A DNA stretch of 64,000 nt from Sphingomonas gilva (lineage in GTDB: Bacteria; Pseudomonadota; Alphaproteobacteria; Sphingomonadales; Sphingomonadaceae), in the NCBI RefSeq assembly GCF_003515075.1, contig NZ_QWLV01000002.1, forward strand, positions 124,001 through 188,000, given 5' to 3'. The notes under the pieces were generated by a model. That model was not told where the DNA came from. It was given only the letters and a program-made list of their open reading frames with translations, and searched no databases. Both the position numbers and the translations under genes were made by a program. Position 1 is the first letter of the stretch; every line of letters begins with the position of its first letter. Below are positions 8,585 to 17,599 of the stretch, in pieces.

Positions 8585-9826
8585 ATGCGCAACTATTTGA
8601 TCCTGATGAGCGCAACCGCGCTGGCGGCTTGCGGCGGCGGCGGCGGACCGGAGGCTGTCGGCGGCACCGCGCCCCCGCCCGTACCCGGCGGCGGCGGCAC
8701 GCCGACACCGACCGCGCACAGCTTCGTCGAACCGACGCAGAACAAGGTCTATGAAGGCGTGGGCTCGGTCCATTCCTACAATTATTCCACGCGATCCGAC
8801 GCCTCGGGCCAGTATAGCGAGCTCTATGCGGGCGACGCGACCACCGCGCGCGACGGCGGCATCACCATCGCCTATTCGCCTCGCGATGCGATCTTCGAAC
8901 TGACGATCAACCGCACCAAGGCCGGCGTGGACACCTCGCCGCTTCGTTTCCAGGATCCGGCGCACCGCACCGATTTCGATGGCGCACGCCAACCGCAGGC
9001 CGGCGTGCCCGATATCGACAACCGCAACATCCAGTATCTGCAGGCCGGCTCGGGCGGAGGCGATCCGCTGCCGCCCTATGTCAATCCGGAGCCGAGCTAT
9101 TCGACGCTGCCCTATGGCGGCAACCAATATCAATCGGACGTCGTCACCTATTTCTATCAGAAGCCCGGCACGACCACGCGCTATGTGACCTATGCGGGCT
9201 TCGTCCGCAACAAGGTGAACGTGGTCGAGGTCACGGTGGAAGGCCAGCTCGACGCGAACGGCGATCCGTACAAGTATCTGGAGAACAACTACACGCTGGA
9301 ACGCGCGGCATTCGCCTATGGCGAACGCACGCCCAACAGCGCGGTGCCGCGTTCGGGCAGCGCCACGTTCAGCGGCGACATGATCGCATCGATGGTGTTC
9401 AATCCGAAGCTCGACGATCCCGGCGCAGCCGCGGACACCTATTTCCAGTGGATCACCGGATCGGGCACGCACACGGTCGATTTCGGCACGCTCGGCATCC
9501 TGTCCAGCTTCACCGGCCGCGTCGGGCCGATCGCGCGCGACGCCTATTCGGATGGCGACCACGACATGCCCGAAGGCTCGACCTTCACCGCCAATGCGCA
9601 TGCCGCGATCGACCTGGTCGGCAAGGGCGGCTTTTTCGGCCAGTTCGACAGCGCGTCGTTCCGCCGGCCCGACGGCTCGACCTTCACGCTGAACATCGCC
9701 GGATCGAGCATCGACGGCGCCTTCTTCGGCCCAGGCGCGGAAGAGATCGGCGGCGGCTTCCGCGTGGTCGGCGGCACGCCCGACGAGCGGATCGACATCC
9801 TCGGCGCGTTCACGGGCAAGAAATGA
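8585..9826 (+). CDS. Slam-dependent surface lipoprotein, TbpB-like beta-barrel
   Basis: Predicted surface-exposed lipoprotein of 413 residues. A lipoprotein signal ends at LAAC with Cys16, followed by a Gly/Pro-rich flexible linker (about 17-45) as in Slam cargo proteins. The C-terminal region (about 260-413) is rich in beta strands and ends with the GAFFGPGAEEIGGGFRV signature (about 378-394) typical of the C-lobe barrel of transferrin-binding-protein-B-like lipoproteins. The downstream Slam gene overlaps its stop codon (ATGA), which supports a cargo/translocator pair. The ligand is unknown; in known relatives it is a host or environmental iron/heme source. Confidence 0.8.
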   Translation: MRNYLILMSATALAACGGGGGPEAVGGTAPPPVPGGGGTPTPTAHSFVEPTQNKVYEGVGSVHSYNYSTRSDASGQYSELYAGDATTARDGGITIAYSPRDAIFELTINRTKAGVDTSPLRFQDPAHRTDFDGARQPQAGVPDIDNRNIQYLQAGSGGGDPLPPYVNPEPSYSTLPYGGNQYQSDVVTYFYQKPGTTTRYVTYAGFVRNKVNVVEVTVEGQLDANGDPYKYLENNYTLERAAFAYGERTPNSAVPRSGSATFSGDMIASMVFNPKLDDPGAAADTYFQWITGSGTHTVDFGTLGILSSFTGRVGPIARDAYSDGDHDMPEGSTFTANAHAAIDLVGKGGFFGQFDSASFRRPDGSTFTLNIAGSSIDGAFFGPGAEEIGGGFRVVGGTPDERIDILGAFTGKK

Positions 9827-11193
9827 TCCGGTTCGGGGCGGCGCTGACGGCCGCCCTCCCCCTCTTCCTCGCCGGCCCCGCGCTGGCGCAGGTCGCCGCG
9901 CGCCCGCTGATCGACCAGTGCGTGGCGAACACCTGCAAGGCGCGGCTCACCGCGCCGCAACTGCTCGTCGAGGTGCAGGCGCTGATCGCGGCGAAGCGCT
10001 ATGCCGAAGCGAAGCCGATGCTCGCCGCCTTGGGACGCGATCCGGCGCTGAAGCTGGAGACCCGCTATCTGACCGGCTTCATTGCCGCCGAGGAAGGGGA
10101 TCTCGACACGGCGATCGGCGAGTATCGCGCGATCCTTTCCGACGATCCCGGCCAGACCCGCGTGCGGCTGGAGCTTGCCCGCGCCTATCTGCTGCAGGGC
10201 AAGACCGCGAGCGCGGACCATCATTTCAAGCTGGCGCAGGCGGACGAATCGCTGCCGCCCGACATCGCGCGCGTGGTGCGCAGCGCGCGCAACATCATCC
10301 GTTCCAAGCGGGCATGGACCTTCAACGTCGATCTGGGCTTCGCGCCCGATTCGAACATCAACAACGCCACCGACGCCAACGGCGTCACGCTCTTTTTCGG
10401 CGACACCCCGCTCGAATTCACGCTGGACGAAGCCGCCAAGGCGCGCTCGGGAACCGGGCTCACCGGGCTGATCCAGGCCGGCCTGCGGCTGCCGGTCGCC
10501 GATCGTGCGTCGATGCTGCTCGATCTCGACCTCAACGGCACCGATTACGGCGGCAGCGACTTCGACGATTATACCGCCCAATTCGCCGCCGGACCCGAGT
10601 TCCGCCTCTCCGACAGCCTGAGCGTTTCGGCGCAGGCGGTTGGGGCGCAGCGTTGGTTCGGCGGCGATCTGGCGAGCCGCCAGGCGGGCGCGCGCGTCGC
10701 TGTGCAAGTGGCGCTCAGCGACATCAGCCGCGTCGGCGTGCAGATCGATGCGCGCCGCACCGATACGATGTTCGACGCGGGCTATGACGGCTGGCAGGCG
10801 GGCGTCTACGCCTCTTACGAACATGCGGTCGCGCGCAATGCGATCGCCTCGGCCAGCATATTCGCGCGGCGCGAATGGCTGAATGCGCCCGCCTATTCGA
10901 ACAAGGAGGGGGGCGCCGCGATCGGCATCGGCGCGGAGCTGCCCTGGGGGTTCAATGCGGGCGCCAATATCGGCGCATCACGCGCGGTCTATGACGCGGC
11001 CATTCCGCTCTTCTCCGCGGAGCCGCGCCGCGACTGGCGGGTCAATGGCCGGCTGACCGTCGGCAACCGCAAGCTTCAGCTGATGGGCTTCTCGCCTTCG
11101 CTCACCGTCTCAACCTATCGCACGATCAGCGGGATCGAATATTTCTCCAACGACCGCACGCGCATCCGCTTCGGCCTCGCGCGCTATTTCTGA
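9823..11193 (+). CDS. Surface lipoprotein assembly modifier (Slam, DUF560)
   Basis: Outer-membrane protein that delivers lipoproteins to the cell surface. The 456 residues comprise a signal peptide (1-22, cut after ALA), an N-terminal TPR-like helical domain (about 45-155), and a C-terminal beta-barrel from about 164 to the terminal aromatic residue F456 (LARYF). The barrel opens with the family hallmark FAPDSNINNAT (173-183). Translation is coupled to the lipoprotein gene by ATGA. Slam proteins are known mainly from Neisseria, Moraxella and Acinetobacter; the neighbouring TbpB-like lipoprotein is the obvious cargo. Confidence 0.83.
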   Translation: MIRFGAALTAALPLFLAGPALAQVAARPLIDQCVANTCKARLTAPQLLVEVQALIAAKRYAEAKPMLAALGRDPALKLETRYLTGFIAAEEGDLDTAIGEYRAILSDDPGQTRVRLELARAYLLQGKTASADHHFKLAQADESLPPDIARVVRSARNIIRSKRAWTFNVDLGFAPDSNINNATDANGVTLFFGDTPLEFTLDEAAKARSGTGLTGLIQAGLRLPVADRASMLLDLDLNGTDYGGSDFDDYTAQFAAGPEFRLSDSLSVSAQAVGAQRWFGGDLASRQAGARVAVQVALSDISRVGVQIDARRTDTMFDAGYDGWQAGVYASYEHAVARNAIASASIFARREWLNAPAYSNKEGGAAIGIGAELPWGFNAGANIGASRAVYDAAIPLFSAEPRRDWRVNGRLTVGNRKLQLMGFSPSLTVSTYRTISGIEYFSNDRTRIRFGLARYF

Positions 11194-11209
11194 GCGCGAG
11201 CCGACCCGA

Positions 11210-11359
11210 TCAGCTGCGGTTGCGGAACGCCGCGATCACCCCGAAGAGGAAGGAGGCGATCATGGCCAGCTGGACGTCGCCATCGGTGTCGGTCCAGCCG
11301 AAGATCTGCTTGCCGAACGCAAACAGCGCCACGAACATCGCGATCGCAAGCATTGCCAT
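11210..11359 (-). CDS. Small membrane protein (49 aa)
   Basis: ORF of 49 codons converging on the Slam gene. It has two hydrophobic stretches (about residues 2-16 and 30-44) separated by a polar turn with WTDTDGD, and ends in Arg-Asn-Arg-Ser. The ribosome binding site is weak. It fills the gap between Slam and purS on the opposite strand, and its composition is that of a two-helix inner-membrane miniprotein. No family was recognised. Confidence 0.5.
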   Translation of the reverse strand: MAMLAIAMFVALFAFGKQIFGWTDTDGDVQLAMIASFLFGVIAAFRNRS

Positions 11360-11508
11360 AGTCACAACCCCATACGCGTCCGCCGCAATCCAGGACGGCG
11401 TTCATCGACGCGGCATCATCGCACCGGCTGGTTAAAGGGACGTTTCCCTTGCCGCCCGCACCCGCAATCGCCATAGGAGCGCGCATCCGGACAGGAGCCT
11501 CAGCCACC

Positions 11509-11745
11509 ATGAAAGCCCGCATCTTCGTCACCCTCAAGCCGGGCGTGCTCGATCCGCAAGGGCGCGCGATCCACCACGCCTTGGGCGGCCTCGGCTTTGA
11601 CGGCGTCAACGATGTGCGCGCGGGCAAGCTCATCGAGCTCGACGTGGCGGACGGCACCAGCGATGCCGATCTCGACGCGATGTGCCGCAAGCTGCTCGCC
11701 AACACCGTGATCGAGAACTACCGGATCGAAAAGGCGGCGGCATGA
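11509..11745 (+). CDS. purS: Phosphoribosylformylglycinamidine synthase subunit PurS
   Basis: Small structural subunit of the three-part FGAM synthetase (PurS, PurQ, PurL), which channels ammonia between glutaminase and synthetase. Started at 11509 after an AGGAG ribosome binding site, it has 78 residues, the family norm. The segments [17 protein letters not shown] and [16 protein letters not shown] are characteristic. It overlaps purQ by ATGA. purL is not in the window. Confidence 0.94.
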   Translation: MKARIFVTLKPGVLDPQGRAIHHALGGLGFDGVNDVRAGKLIELDVADGTSDADLDAMCRKLLANTVIENYRIEKAAA

Positions 11746-12407
11746 AGACCGCGGTCATCGTCTTTCCCGGATCCAATTGCGATCGCGACATGGCGGTCGC
11801 GCTGGAGGCGGTCACCGGGCGCGCGCCGGCGATGGTGTGGCACGGCGATAGCGAGCTGCCCGACGGAACCGGGCTGATCGCGCTGCCCGGCGGCTTTTCG
11901 TACGGCGATTATCTGCGCTGCGGCGCGATCTCCGCGCGCTCGCCGATCGTCAAGGCGGTGATCGAGGCCGCCGAGCGCGGCGTGCCGGTGCTGGGCGTGT
12001 GCAACGGCTTCCAGGTGCTGACCGAGACGGGCCTGCTGCCGGGCGCGCTGATGCGCAACGCCGGGTTGAACTTCGTCTGCCGCGACGTCGCGCTCACGGT
12101 CGAAAACAGCCAGACCGCCTTCACCAACGGATACCAGAAGGGCGAGACGATCACCTTTCCGGTCGCGCACCATGACGGCAGCTACTTCGCCGACGACGCG
12201 ACGCTCGACGCCCTGGAAGGGGAAGGCCGCGTCGCCTTCCGCTATGCCGAGCCGGTCAACGGCGCCGCGCGCGGCATCGCCGGCATCGTCAACAAGGCGG
12301 GCAACGTGCTGGGCATGATGCCCCACCCCGAACGCCGCATCGAATCCGCGCACGGCGGCGACGACGGGAGGCGGCTGTTCGAGGGGCTGGTCGCCGCGAT
12401 CGCCTAG
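11742..12407 (+). CDS. purQ: Phosphoribosylformylglycinamidine synthase glutaminase subunit
   Basis: Class I glutamine amidotransferase that releases ammonia for FGAM synthesis. It has 221 residues. The catalytic triad is visible: the nucleophile Cys in [14 protein letters not shown], and the His/Glu pair in [10 protein letters not shown]. The N-terminal [13 protein letters not shown] and the [16 protein letters not shown] segment are PurQ signatures. The stop codon overlaps that of the convergent gene at 12404. Confidence 0.95.
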   Translation: MKTAVIVFPGSNCDRDMAVALEAVTGRAPAMVWHGDSELPDGTGLIALPGGFSYGDYLRCGAISARSPIVKAVIEAAERGVPVLGVCNGFQVLTETGLLPGALMRNAGLNFVCRDVALTVENSQTAFTNGYQKGETITFPVAHHDGSYFADDATLDALEGEGRVAFRYAEPVNGAARGIAGIVNKAGNVLGMMPHPERRIESAHGGDDGRRLFEGLVAAIA

Positions 12408-12718
12408 CGCTTGAGCAGTCGGGTGTAGCGCGCAAGCAGCGTCAGCGCGGTCGGCCAGAACAGCGTGTTCCAGATATCCTTCCAATTGCCCGCCGGATAT
12501 TGCGTCAGCCCCAGGCGGAGCCGGTCGAGCATATCCCAGGCCTCCCCGATCAGCGCCGCGGCGAGCACCGCCAGCCACGGCTTGCCGCCCCTCAGCGGCC
12601 AGCGGAAGAGCGCCGCCGATCCCAGCAGCAGGATCAGCCCGACATAGATGTGCAGCGCGTCCCTGGCGAGGCCGACGCCTTCGATCAGCCAGAGCTTGGC
12701 GGTCTGGAGCGAGTTCAC
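12404..12718 (-). CDS. Small multi-spanning membrane protein (104 aa)
   Basis: Hypothetical inner-membrane protein with hydrophobic helices at about residues 20-40, 46-60 and 82-96. It begins with GTG that overlaps the stop of the upstream transporter gene (GTGA), so the two are translationally coupled. The motif [13 protein letters not shown] between helices is charged and could face the cytoplasm. No family was recognised with certainty. The link to the queuosine-precursor transporter suggests an accessory role, but this is inference. Confidence 0.65.
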   Translation of the reverse strand: MNSLQTAKLWLIEGVGLARDALHIYVGLILLLGSAALFRWPLRGGKPWLAVLAAALIGEAWDMLDRLRLGLTQYPAGNWKDIWNTLFWPTALTLLARYTRLLKR

Positions 12719-13440
12719 ACCCGCGTCCTGAAAGGCGTGAAGTTGGTGCCGGTATCGAACACGTCCACCCCTTCACGGCGCTTGAGGCTGCCGACGACCG
12801 CGTAGGTGACGGGGGTCAGAACCGCTTCCCAGGCGACCTTCATCGCCCAGTTGGTGGCCATCACGATCAGCACCTGCCGTGTTTCCCACACGCCAAGGAA
12901 AGCGAGGGGATAGAAAATCAGGCTATCGACGCCCTGTCCTACGATGGTCGATCCGATGGTCCGGCTCCACAACGCCTTGCCCTTGGTCCAGATCTTCATC
13001 CGCGCCATGACGAAGGAGTTGACGAACTCACCCGCCCAGAAGGCGATGATCGAGGCGAAGACGATGCGCGGCACCTGGCCGAACACCGTCTCGTACGCGT
13101 CCTGTCCCAGCCAGCCCGCGGCGGGCGGCAGGCTGACGACCACCCAACTCATCAGCGCCATGAACAGCAGCGCGACGAAGCCGGCCCAGATACAGCGCCG
13201 CGCGCGGGCATAGCCGTACACCTCGGTCAGCACGTCGCCGATGACATAGCCAAGCGGGAAGAACAGAATGCCCGCGCCGAAGGTGACGCCGCCCAGTTCC
13301 GCCACCTTGCCGGCGCCGATCACGTTCGACAGCAAGAGCACGGTGACGAACGCCGCCATGACGAAATCGAAATAGCGGAAATGCGTACCCGTCGCCGCAT
13401 CGGCGCGAATCGCGCGAACGCCGAAATCCCCCTGAGTCAT
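12715..13440 (-). CDS. Queuosine precursor transporter (VUT/YhhQ family)
   Basis: Inner-membrane vitamin-uptake-type transporter of the DUF165/YhhQ family, which imports preQ0/preQ1 for queuosine in tRNA. It has 241 residues and about six helices. The GGVTFGAGILFFPLGYVIGDVLTEVYGY segment (about 50-77) and the later IIAFWAGEFVNSFVMARMK segment are the conserved family blocks, and GSTIVGQGVDSLIFYPLAF is a third. It is followed by the overlapping small membrane gene at 12404. A tRNA gene lies just upstream on the other strand. Confidence 0.88.
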   Translation of the reverse strand: MTQGDFGVRAIRADAATGTHFRYFDFVMAAFVTVLLLSNVIGAGKVAELGGVTFGAGILFFPLGYVIGDVLTEVYGYARARRCIWAGFVALLFMALMSWVVVSLPPAAGWLGQDAYETVFGQVPRIVFASIIAFWAGEFVNSFVMARMKIWTKGKALWSRTIGSTIVGQGVDSLIFYPLAFLGVWETRQVLIVMATNWAMKVAWEAVLTPVTYAVVGSLKRREGVDVFDTGTNFTPFRTRV

Positions 13441-13498
13441 GCGCGCGACCCTATCGATGTTTCGCGCCGCCGCAATCCGCGCTAGGGGCTTCAGCGAC

Positions 13499-13575
13499 GC
13501 GCCCGTAGCTCAGCTGGATAGAGCACGAGACTTCTAATCTTGAGGCCGCAGGTTCGACTCCTGCCGGGCGCGCCA
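13499..13575 (+). tRNA. tRNA-Arg (anticodon TCT)
   Basis: A 77-base cloverleaf with encoded CCA. The acceptor stem GCGCCCG pairs with CGGGCGC and the discriminator is G. The D-arm AGCTCAGCTGGATAGAGC, the anticodon loop CTTCTAA with TCT, and the T-loop GGTTCGACTCC are all recognisable. It reads AGA codons, which are rare in a genome of this GC content. Confidence 0.96.
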
Positions 13576-13661
13576 GCCTCCTTCGCTTTGGCCGCAAGAT
13601 GCGGGGCGCGGACCGGCCTGTGATGCTCTAGATCGGGCCCAGACATTCCAGGAGTTCCGAC

Positions 13662-14159
13662 ATGACCCAGTTCACCAAGACGATCGCCTCACCGGTGGGA
13701 CCGCTGAAGCTGGTCGCGAGCGACAAGGGGCTGGTCGCCATCATCTGGCACGACGACCGGCCGGGCCGGGTGAAGCTGGCCGAGCTTGAAGAGGCGCCCG
13801 ACCATCCGGTGCTGCTGCATGCCGAGCGCGAGCTGGGCGAGTATTTCGCCGGAGACCGGACCAGTTTCTCGGTGCCGCTGGATATGGTTGGGACCGACTT
13901 CCAGAAGGCAGTGTGGAATGCGCTGCTGACCATCCCGTTCGGCGAGACGCGCAGCTATGGCGAGATCGCGCGGCAGGTGGGGCGGCCGACGGCGTTCCGC
14001 GCGGTCGGCGCGGCCAATGGGCAGAACCCGCTGTCGATCATCGCGCCGTGCCACCGGGTGATCGGCGGCGACGGATCGCTGACCGGCTTCGGCGGCGGGC
14101 TTCCGGCCAAGCAGTATCTGCTGGCGCTGGAGGGGCACCGCGACCTGTTCGCGGCCTGA
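13662..14159 (+). CDS. ogt: Methylated-DNA--protein-cysteine S-methyltransferase
   Basis: Suicide DNA repair protein that removes alkyl groups from O6-alkylguanine. It has 165 residues, with the acceptor Cys130 in the IAPCHRVIG motif, the Asn/Arg region AVGAANGQNP before it, and the DNA-binding helix-turn-helix around RSYGEIARQVGRPTAFRAVG. A good AGGAG ribosome binding site lies 7 bases before the ATG. It has no AdaA domain, so it is the Ogt-type stand-alone enzyme. It converges directly on the monooxygenase gene. Confidence 0.93.
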   Translation: MTQFTKTIASPVGPLKLVASDKGLVAIIWHDDRPGRVKLAELEEAPDHPVLLHAERELGEYFAGDRTSFSVPLDMVGTDFQKAVWNALLTIPFGETRSYGEIARQVGRPTAFRAVGAANGQNPLSIIAPCHRVIGGDGSLTGFGGGLPAKQYLLALEGHRDLFAA

Positions 14160-15650
14160 TTACTCAGCCGCCTCCAGCATCGGTTCGCTCTTGCGAGCGA
14201 CCGGAGCCGGCTTGGTGAAGCGCATCGTGCCGTCGGCGACCTTGCCGTATTTGAGCGCGATCAGATCCTTGGCGTAGTTCTGGTGGACCTTCCACGGGGC
14301 CTTCGATCCCTGCCTGGGCAGATGGCCGAGCGCGCGCTGGACATAGCCCGAGGTGAAATCGAGGAAAGGCACCTCCTCCACGCTCGGATCGTCGAGCACC
14401 GGCGTGGCGATGCGGGTGCCGGTCTTGTCCATATGGTTGAGCAGGCGGCAGACATAGTGCGCGGTGAGGTCCGCCTTCAGCGTCCAGCTGGCATTGGTGT
14501 AGCCGAAGAACGAGGCGAGGTTGGGCACGCCCGAATACATCATGCCCTTATATTGCAGCCGCTGGCCGGGTTCGACGCGCTCGCCGTCGACCGTCAGCGT
14601 CACGCCGTGGAGCAGCTTCATGTCGAGGCCGGTGGCGGTGACGATAATGTCCGCGGGCAGCGTCTCACCCGATTCGAGCCTGATGCCTTCGGGCACGAAG
14701 CGGTCGATATGGTCGGTGACGACGTCCGCCCTGCCCGCCTTGATCGCCTCGAACAGGTCGGCGTCGGGCACCAGGCAGAGGCGCTGGTCCCACGGGTTGT
14801 AGCGCGGGGTGAAGTGCTTATCGACATCGTAGTCGGGGCCGAGATGCTCGCGCACCATCCCGAGCAGCCGGTCCTTCATCTTCTGCGGCCGCTTGCGCGC
14901 CAGATTGAAGAAGAACAGCTGGAACGCGACGTTGCGCCAGCGCACGATGCCGTAAGCGAGCTTGGCGGGCAGCTTGGCGCGCAGCCAGTTGGCCATCCTG
15001 TCCTCACCGGGACGCGAGACGACATAGGTGGGCGAGCGCTGCAGCATCGTCACCCTGGCGGCGTCCTTGGCCATTTCGGGCACCAAGGTGACCGCGGTCG
15101 CGCCCGAACCGATCACCACGACCTTCTTGCCCGCATAATCGAGGGTTTCGGGCCAGAATTGCGGGTGGACGACGGTCCCGCCGAAATCCTCGCGCCCGGC
15201 GAACTCGGGCGTGTAGCCGGCGTCGTAGTTGTAATATCCGGTGCACATGAAGAGGAAATTGCAGCTGAGCGTGACGGGCGCGCCGTCATTGGTCGCCCGC
15301 ACCGTCCAGGTCGCGGTCTCGCTGTCCCAGCTTGCGCCCTGCACCTTGTGGCGGAAACGGATGTGGCGCTCGATATCGCCGTCCTTCGCCGCGGCCTTGA
15401 CATATTTGAGGATCGAGGGCCCGTCGGCGATCGCCTTGGCCTCGGTCCAGGGGCGGAAGGAATAGCCGAGGGTGAACATGTCCGAATCCGAACGGATGCC
15501 GGGATAGCGGAACAGGTCCCAGGTGCCGCCGATATTCTCGCGCCCCTCGAGGATCGCATAGGTCTTGCCGGGGCTTTCGAGCTGCAGGTGATGCGCCGCG
15601 CCAATGCCCGACAGCCCCGCGCCGACGATGATGACGTCGAAATGCTCCAC
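14160..15650 (-). CDS. Flavin-containing Baeyer-Villiger-type monooxygenase
   Basis: FAD/NADPH monooxygenase of about 496 residues. The N-terminal [11 protein letters not shown]ossmann motif binds FAD. The Baeyer-Villiger fingerprint FxGxxxHxxxWP is present as [12 protein letters not shown], followed at once by the second dinucleotide motif [10 protein letters not shown] for NADPH. Overall it resembles EthA-type enzymes. The GTG at 15650 was chosen because GGAGAG lies at good spacing and homologues begin near [11 protein letters not shown]; an ATG at 15695 would add 15 polar residues. The substrate, a ketone or sulfide, cannot be read from the sequence. The thiolase on the other strand begins about 75 bases away. 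Confidence 0.86.
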   Translation of the reverse strand: MEHFDVIIVGAGLSGIGAAHHLQLESPGKTYAILEGRENIGGTWDLFRYPGIRSDSDMFTLGYSFRPWTEAKAIADGPSILKYVKAAAKDGDIERHIRFRHKVQGASWDSETATWTVRATNDGAPVTLSCNFLFMCTGYYNYDAGYTPEFAGREDFGGTVVHPQFWPETLDYAGKKVVVIGSGATAVTLVPEMAKDAARVTMLQRSPTYVVSRPGEDRMANWLRAKLPAKLAYGIVRWRNVAFQLFFFNLARKRPQKMKDRLLGMVREHLGPDYDVDKHFTPRYNPWDQRLCLVPDADLFEAIKAGRADVVTDHIDRFVPEGIRLESGETLPADIIVTATGLDMKLLHGVTLTVDGERVEPGQRLQYKGMMYSGVPNLASFFGYTNASWTLKADLTAHYVCRLLNHMDKTGTRIATPVLDDPSVEEVPFLDFTSGYVQRALGHLPRQGSKAPWKVHQNYAKDLIALKYGKVADGTMRFTKPAPVARKSEPMLEAAE

Positions 15651-15727
15651 GCGTCTCTCCACATCGCGGTTGCGAGGAGCGTCCCGCTTCTCCATACCGC
15701 GTTTACGAAAATAGAGGGAGAATCGGA

Positions 15728-16924
15728 ATGCGGCAAGCCGCCATCGTGTCCACCGCGCGAACCGGCATCGGCAAGGCGTATCGCGGCTATTTCAACGCCA
15801 CCGAGGCGCCCGTGCTCGCCGGCCATGTGATGAACGCCGCGATCGAGCGCGCCGGGATCGATCCGGCGCGGATCGACGACATCTTCTGGGGCGTCGGCGG
15901 GCAATGGGGCACGCAGGGCGGCAATGCCGGACGGATGGCGGTGTTCGCCGGCGGGCTGCCGCAGAGCGTGCCGGCCTTCACGCTCGACCGGAAATGCGGA
16001 TCGGGGCTGACCGCCGTTGCGCTCGCCGCGCGCTCGATCATCGCGGGCGATATCGACGTGGCGCTGGCGGGGGGCATGGAATCGATCAGCTACACCGTCA
16101 CCAAGGACGCGCCGCGCTTCGCCAACAAGAGCGTGCTGGAGAAGGAGCCGCACGCCTATATGGCGATGATCGAGACCGCCGAGATCGTCGCCGAGCGCTA
16201 CGGCATCAGCCGCGAGGCGCAGGACGCGTTCGGCGCGATGAGCCAGCAGCGCGCGGTCGCGGCGCAGGCGGCGGGGCGGTTCGATGCCGAGATCGCGCCG
16301 ATCACGGTCACCAAGAACGTGCTCGACAAGACCGGTGAGGTGACCGGGCAGGAGCAGATCACGGTCACGCACGACGAAGGCCTGCGCGACGGCACCACGG
16401 CCGAAGGTCTCGCCGGCCTCAAGCCGGTGTGGAAGGGCGGATCGGTGATCGCCGAGGGGCGCAACATCACCGCGGGCAACGCCAGCCAGCTTTCGGACGG
16501 GGCGGCGGCGCAGATCGTCATGGACCTCGACGTCGCGCGCGCCGAGGGCAAGGAGGTGCTGGGCGTCTATCGCGGCTTCCAGGCGGCCGGGTGCGCGCCC
16601 GACGAGATGGGCATCGGGCCGGTGTTCGCCATCCCCAAATTGCTCGACCGCGCCGGGCTGTCGGTCGGCGATATCGGGCTGTGGGAGCTGAACGAGGCGT
16701 TCGCCAGCCAGTGCCTCTATTGCCGCGATCACCTGGGCATCGATCCCGAGAAGTACAATGTCGATGGCGGCGCGATCGCGGTCGGGCATCCGTTCGGGAT
16801 GACCGGATCGCGGCTGGTGGGGCATGCGCTGATCGAGGGCAGGAGGCGCGGGGTGCGCTGGGTGGTGGTGTCGATGTGCACCGCCGGCGGCATGGGCGCA
16901 GCGGGGCTGTTCGAGATCGTTTGA
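15728..16924 (+). CDS. Acetyl-CoA C-acyltransferase (thiolase)
   Basis: Thiolase that condenses or cleaves acyl-CoA thioesters. It has 398 residues. The acyl-accepting Cys90 is in LDRKCGSGL, the general base His354 is in [12 protein letters not shown], and the second active-site Cys384 is in [18 protein letters not shown] ribosome binding site precedes the ATG. It is divergent from the monooxygenase and stands alone without a neighbouring hydroxyacyl-CoA dehydrogenase. Beta-ketothiolase (degradative) and acetoacetyl-CoA synthetic thiolase cannot be separated from sequence alone. Confidence 0.92.
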   Translation: MRQAAIVSTARTGIGKAYRGYFNATEAPVLAGHVMNAAIERAGIDPARIDDIFWGVGGQWGTQGGNAGRMAVFAGGLPQSVPAFTLDRKCGSGLTAVALAARSIIAGDIDVALAGGMESISYTVTKDAPRFANKSVLEKEPHAYMAMIETAEIVAERYGISREAQDAFGAMSQQRAVAAQAAGRFDAEIAPITVTKNVLDKTGEVTGQEQITVTHDEGLRDGTTAEGLAGLKPVWKGGSVIAEGRNITAGNASQLSDGAAAQIVMDLDVARAEGKEVLGVYRGFQAAGCAPDEMGIGPVFAIPKLLDRAGLSVGDIGLWELNEAFASQCLYCRDHLGIDPEKYNVDGGAIAVGHPFGMTGSRLVGHALIEGRRRGVRWVVVSMCTAGGMGAAGLFEIV

Positions 16925-16926
16925 TT

Positions 16927-17070
16927 CCGTCGCCCCTGCCCTTCGACTGCCTGCAAGGCAGGCGCTCAGGATAAACTTCAGCCTGCGGCTGAAGGCAGGG
17001 GCCTCCGGGTTTGTGGCACGTCCGACCTCTCCTATGCCGCCAGAGGCCCCCGCCTTCGCGGGGGCGACGG
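16927..17070. repeat. Palindromic repeat family C, copy 1 (interrupted)
   Basis: Outer arms CCGTCGCCCCTGC and GCGGGGGCGACGG enclose the space between the thiolase stop (16922-16924) and the convergent SRPBCC stop (17072-17074). Compared with the other four copies the left arm is split by about 54 bases (16941-16994) that contain their own small hairpins (CTTCAGCCTGCGGCTGAAG). It may act as a bidirectional terminator. Confidence 0.75.
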
Positions 17071-17071
17071 T

Positions 17072-17599
17072 TCACCCAAGCGCCTCGGCAATCGCCTTTT
17101 CGCTTTCCGCATGGAGCGCCCAGAAATCGGGCACGCCATCGCCGCGCAGCCGCGCATCCAGCGCCGCGAGGTGCGAGTGCCAGCCGGCGCCGAAATTGAT
17201 CGCGCCGTCGCGACCCGGAATGCCGCGATGGGTGAGGACCAGCCGGGTGCGGTCGCCGATATCGCTCAGCTCGATGGTGACCTCGCCCGATGCGCCATCG
17301 TCCCAGGTGATGACGAGCAGATGCGGCGGCCGGATGTCGACGATGCGCTCGGTCCAGCTCCTGCCGATATAGGGCGCGTATTTCTCCGGCGTCGGCACGT
17401 CGTTGTCGGAGAGGTCGTCGTGCGCCATGATCAGCTGCATCTCGCCGCCGGGGCGCTGGTCGATCGCGCCGCCCATGAACCAGCGGCCGCGCAGCTCGGG
17501 ATCGACGAGATACTGCCAGACCGTCGTCACGGGCGCGTCGAGCAGGCGTTCGAAGCGCAGTTCGTGCTCGGTCACCTTGTCCTTCGCCGTATCAAGCAT
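17072..17599 (-). CDS. SRPBCC / AHSA1-type domain protein
   Basis: Single START-like (SRPBCC) domain of 175 residues. It starts with the family pattern of an amphipathic first strand (ERLLDAPVTTVWQYLVDPELRGRWFMGG) and has the HLLVITWDDGASGEVTIEL central strands and a C-terminal long helix (GWHSHLAALDARL). Such domains bind hydrophobic ligands or ATPase partners. It is the last gene of the ArsR operon and overlaps the preceding SRPBCC gene by eight bases. Function unknown. Confidence 0.82.
   Translation of the reverse strand: MLDTAKDKVTEHELRFERLLDAPVTTVWQYLVDPELRGRWFMGGAIDQRPGGEMQLIMAHDDLSDNDVPTPEKYAPYIGRSWTERIVDIRPPHLLVITWDDGASGEVTIELSDIGDRTRLVLTHRGIPGRDGAINFGAGWHSHLAALDARLRGDGVPDFWALHAESEKAIAEALG

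Noticed and set aside
13499..13700. Integration site of a mobile element at tRNA-Arg
   Set aside because: No integrase and no second copy of the tRNA 3' end were seen, and the neighbours are housekeeping genes.
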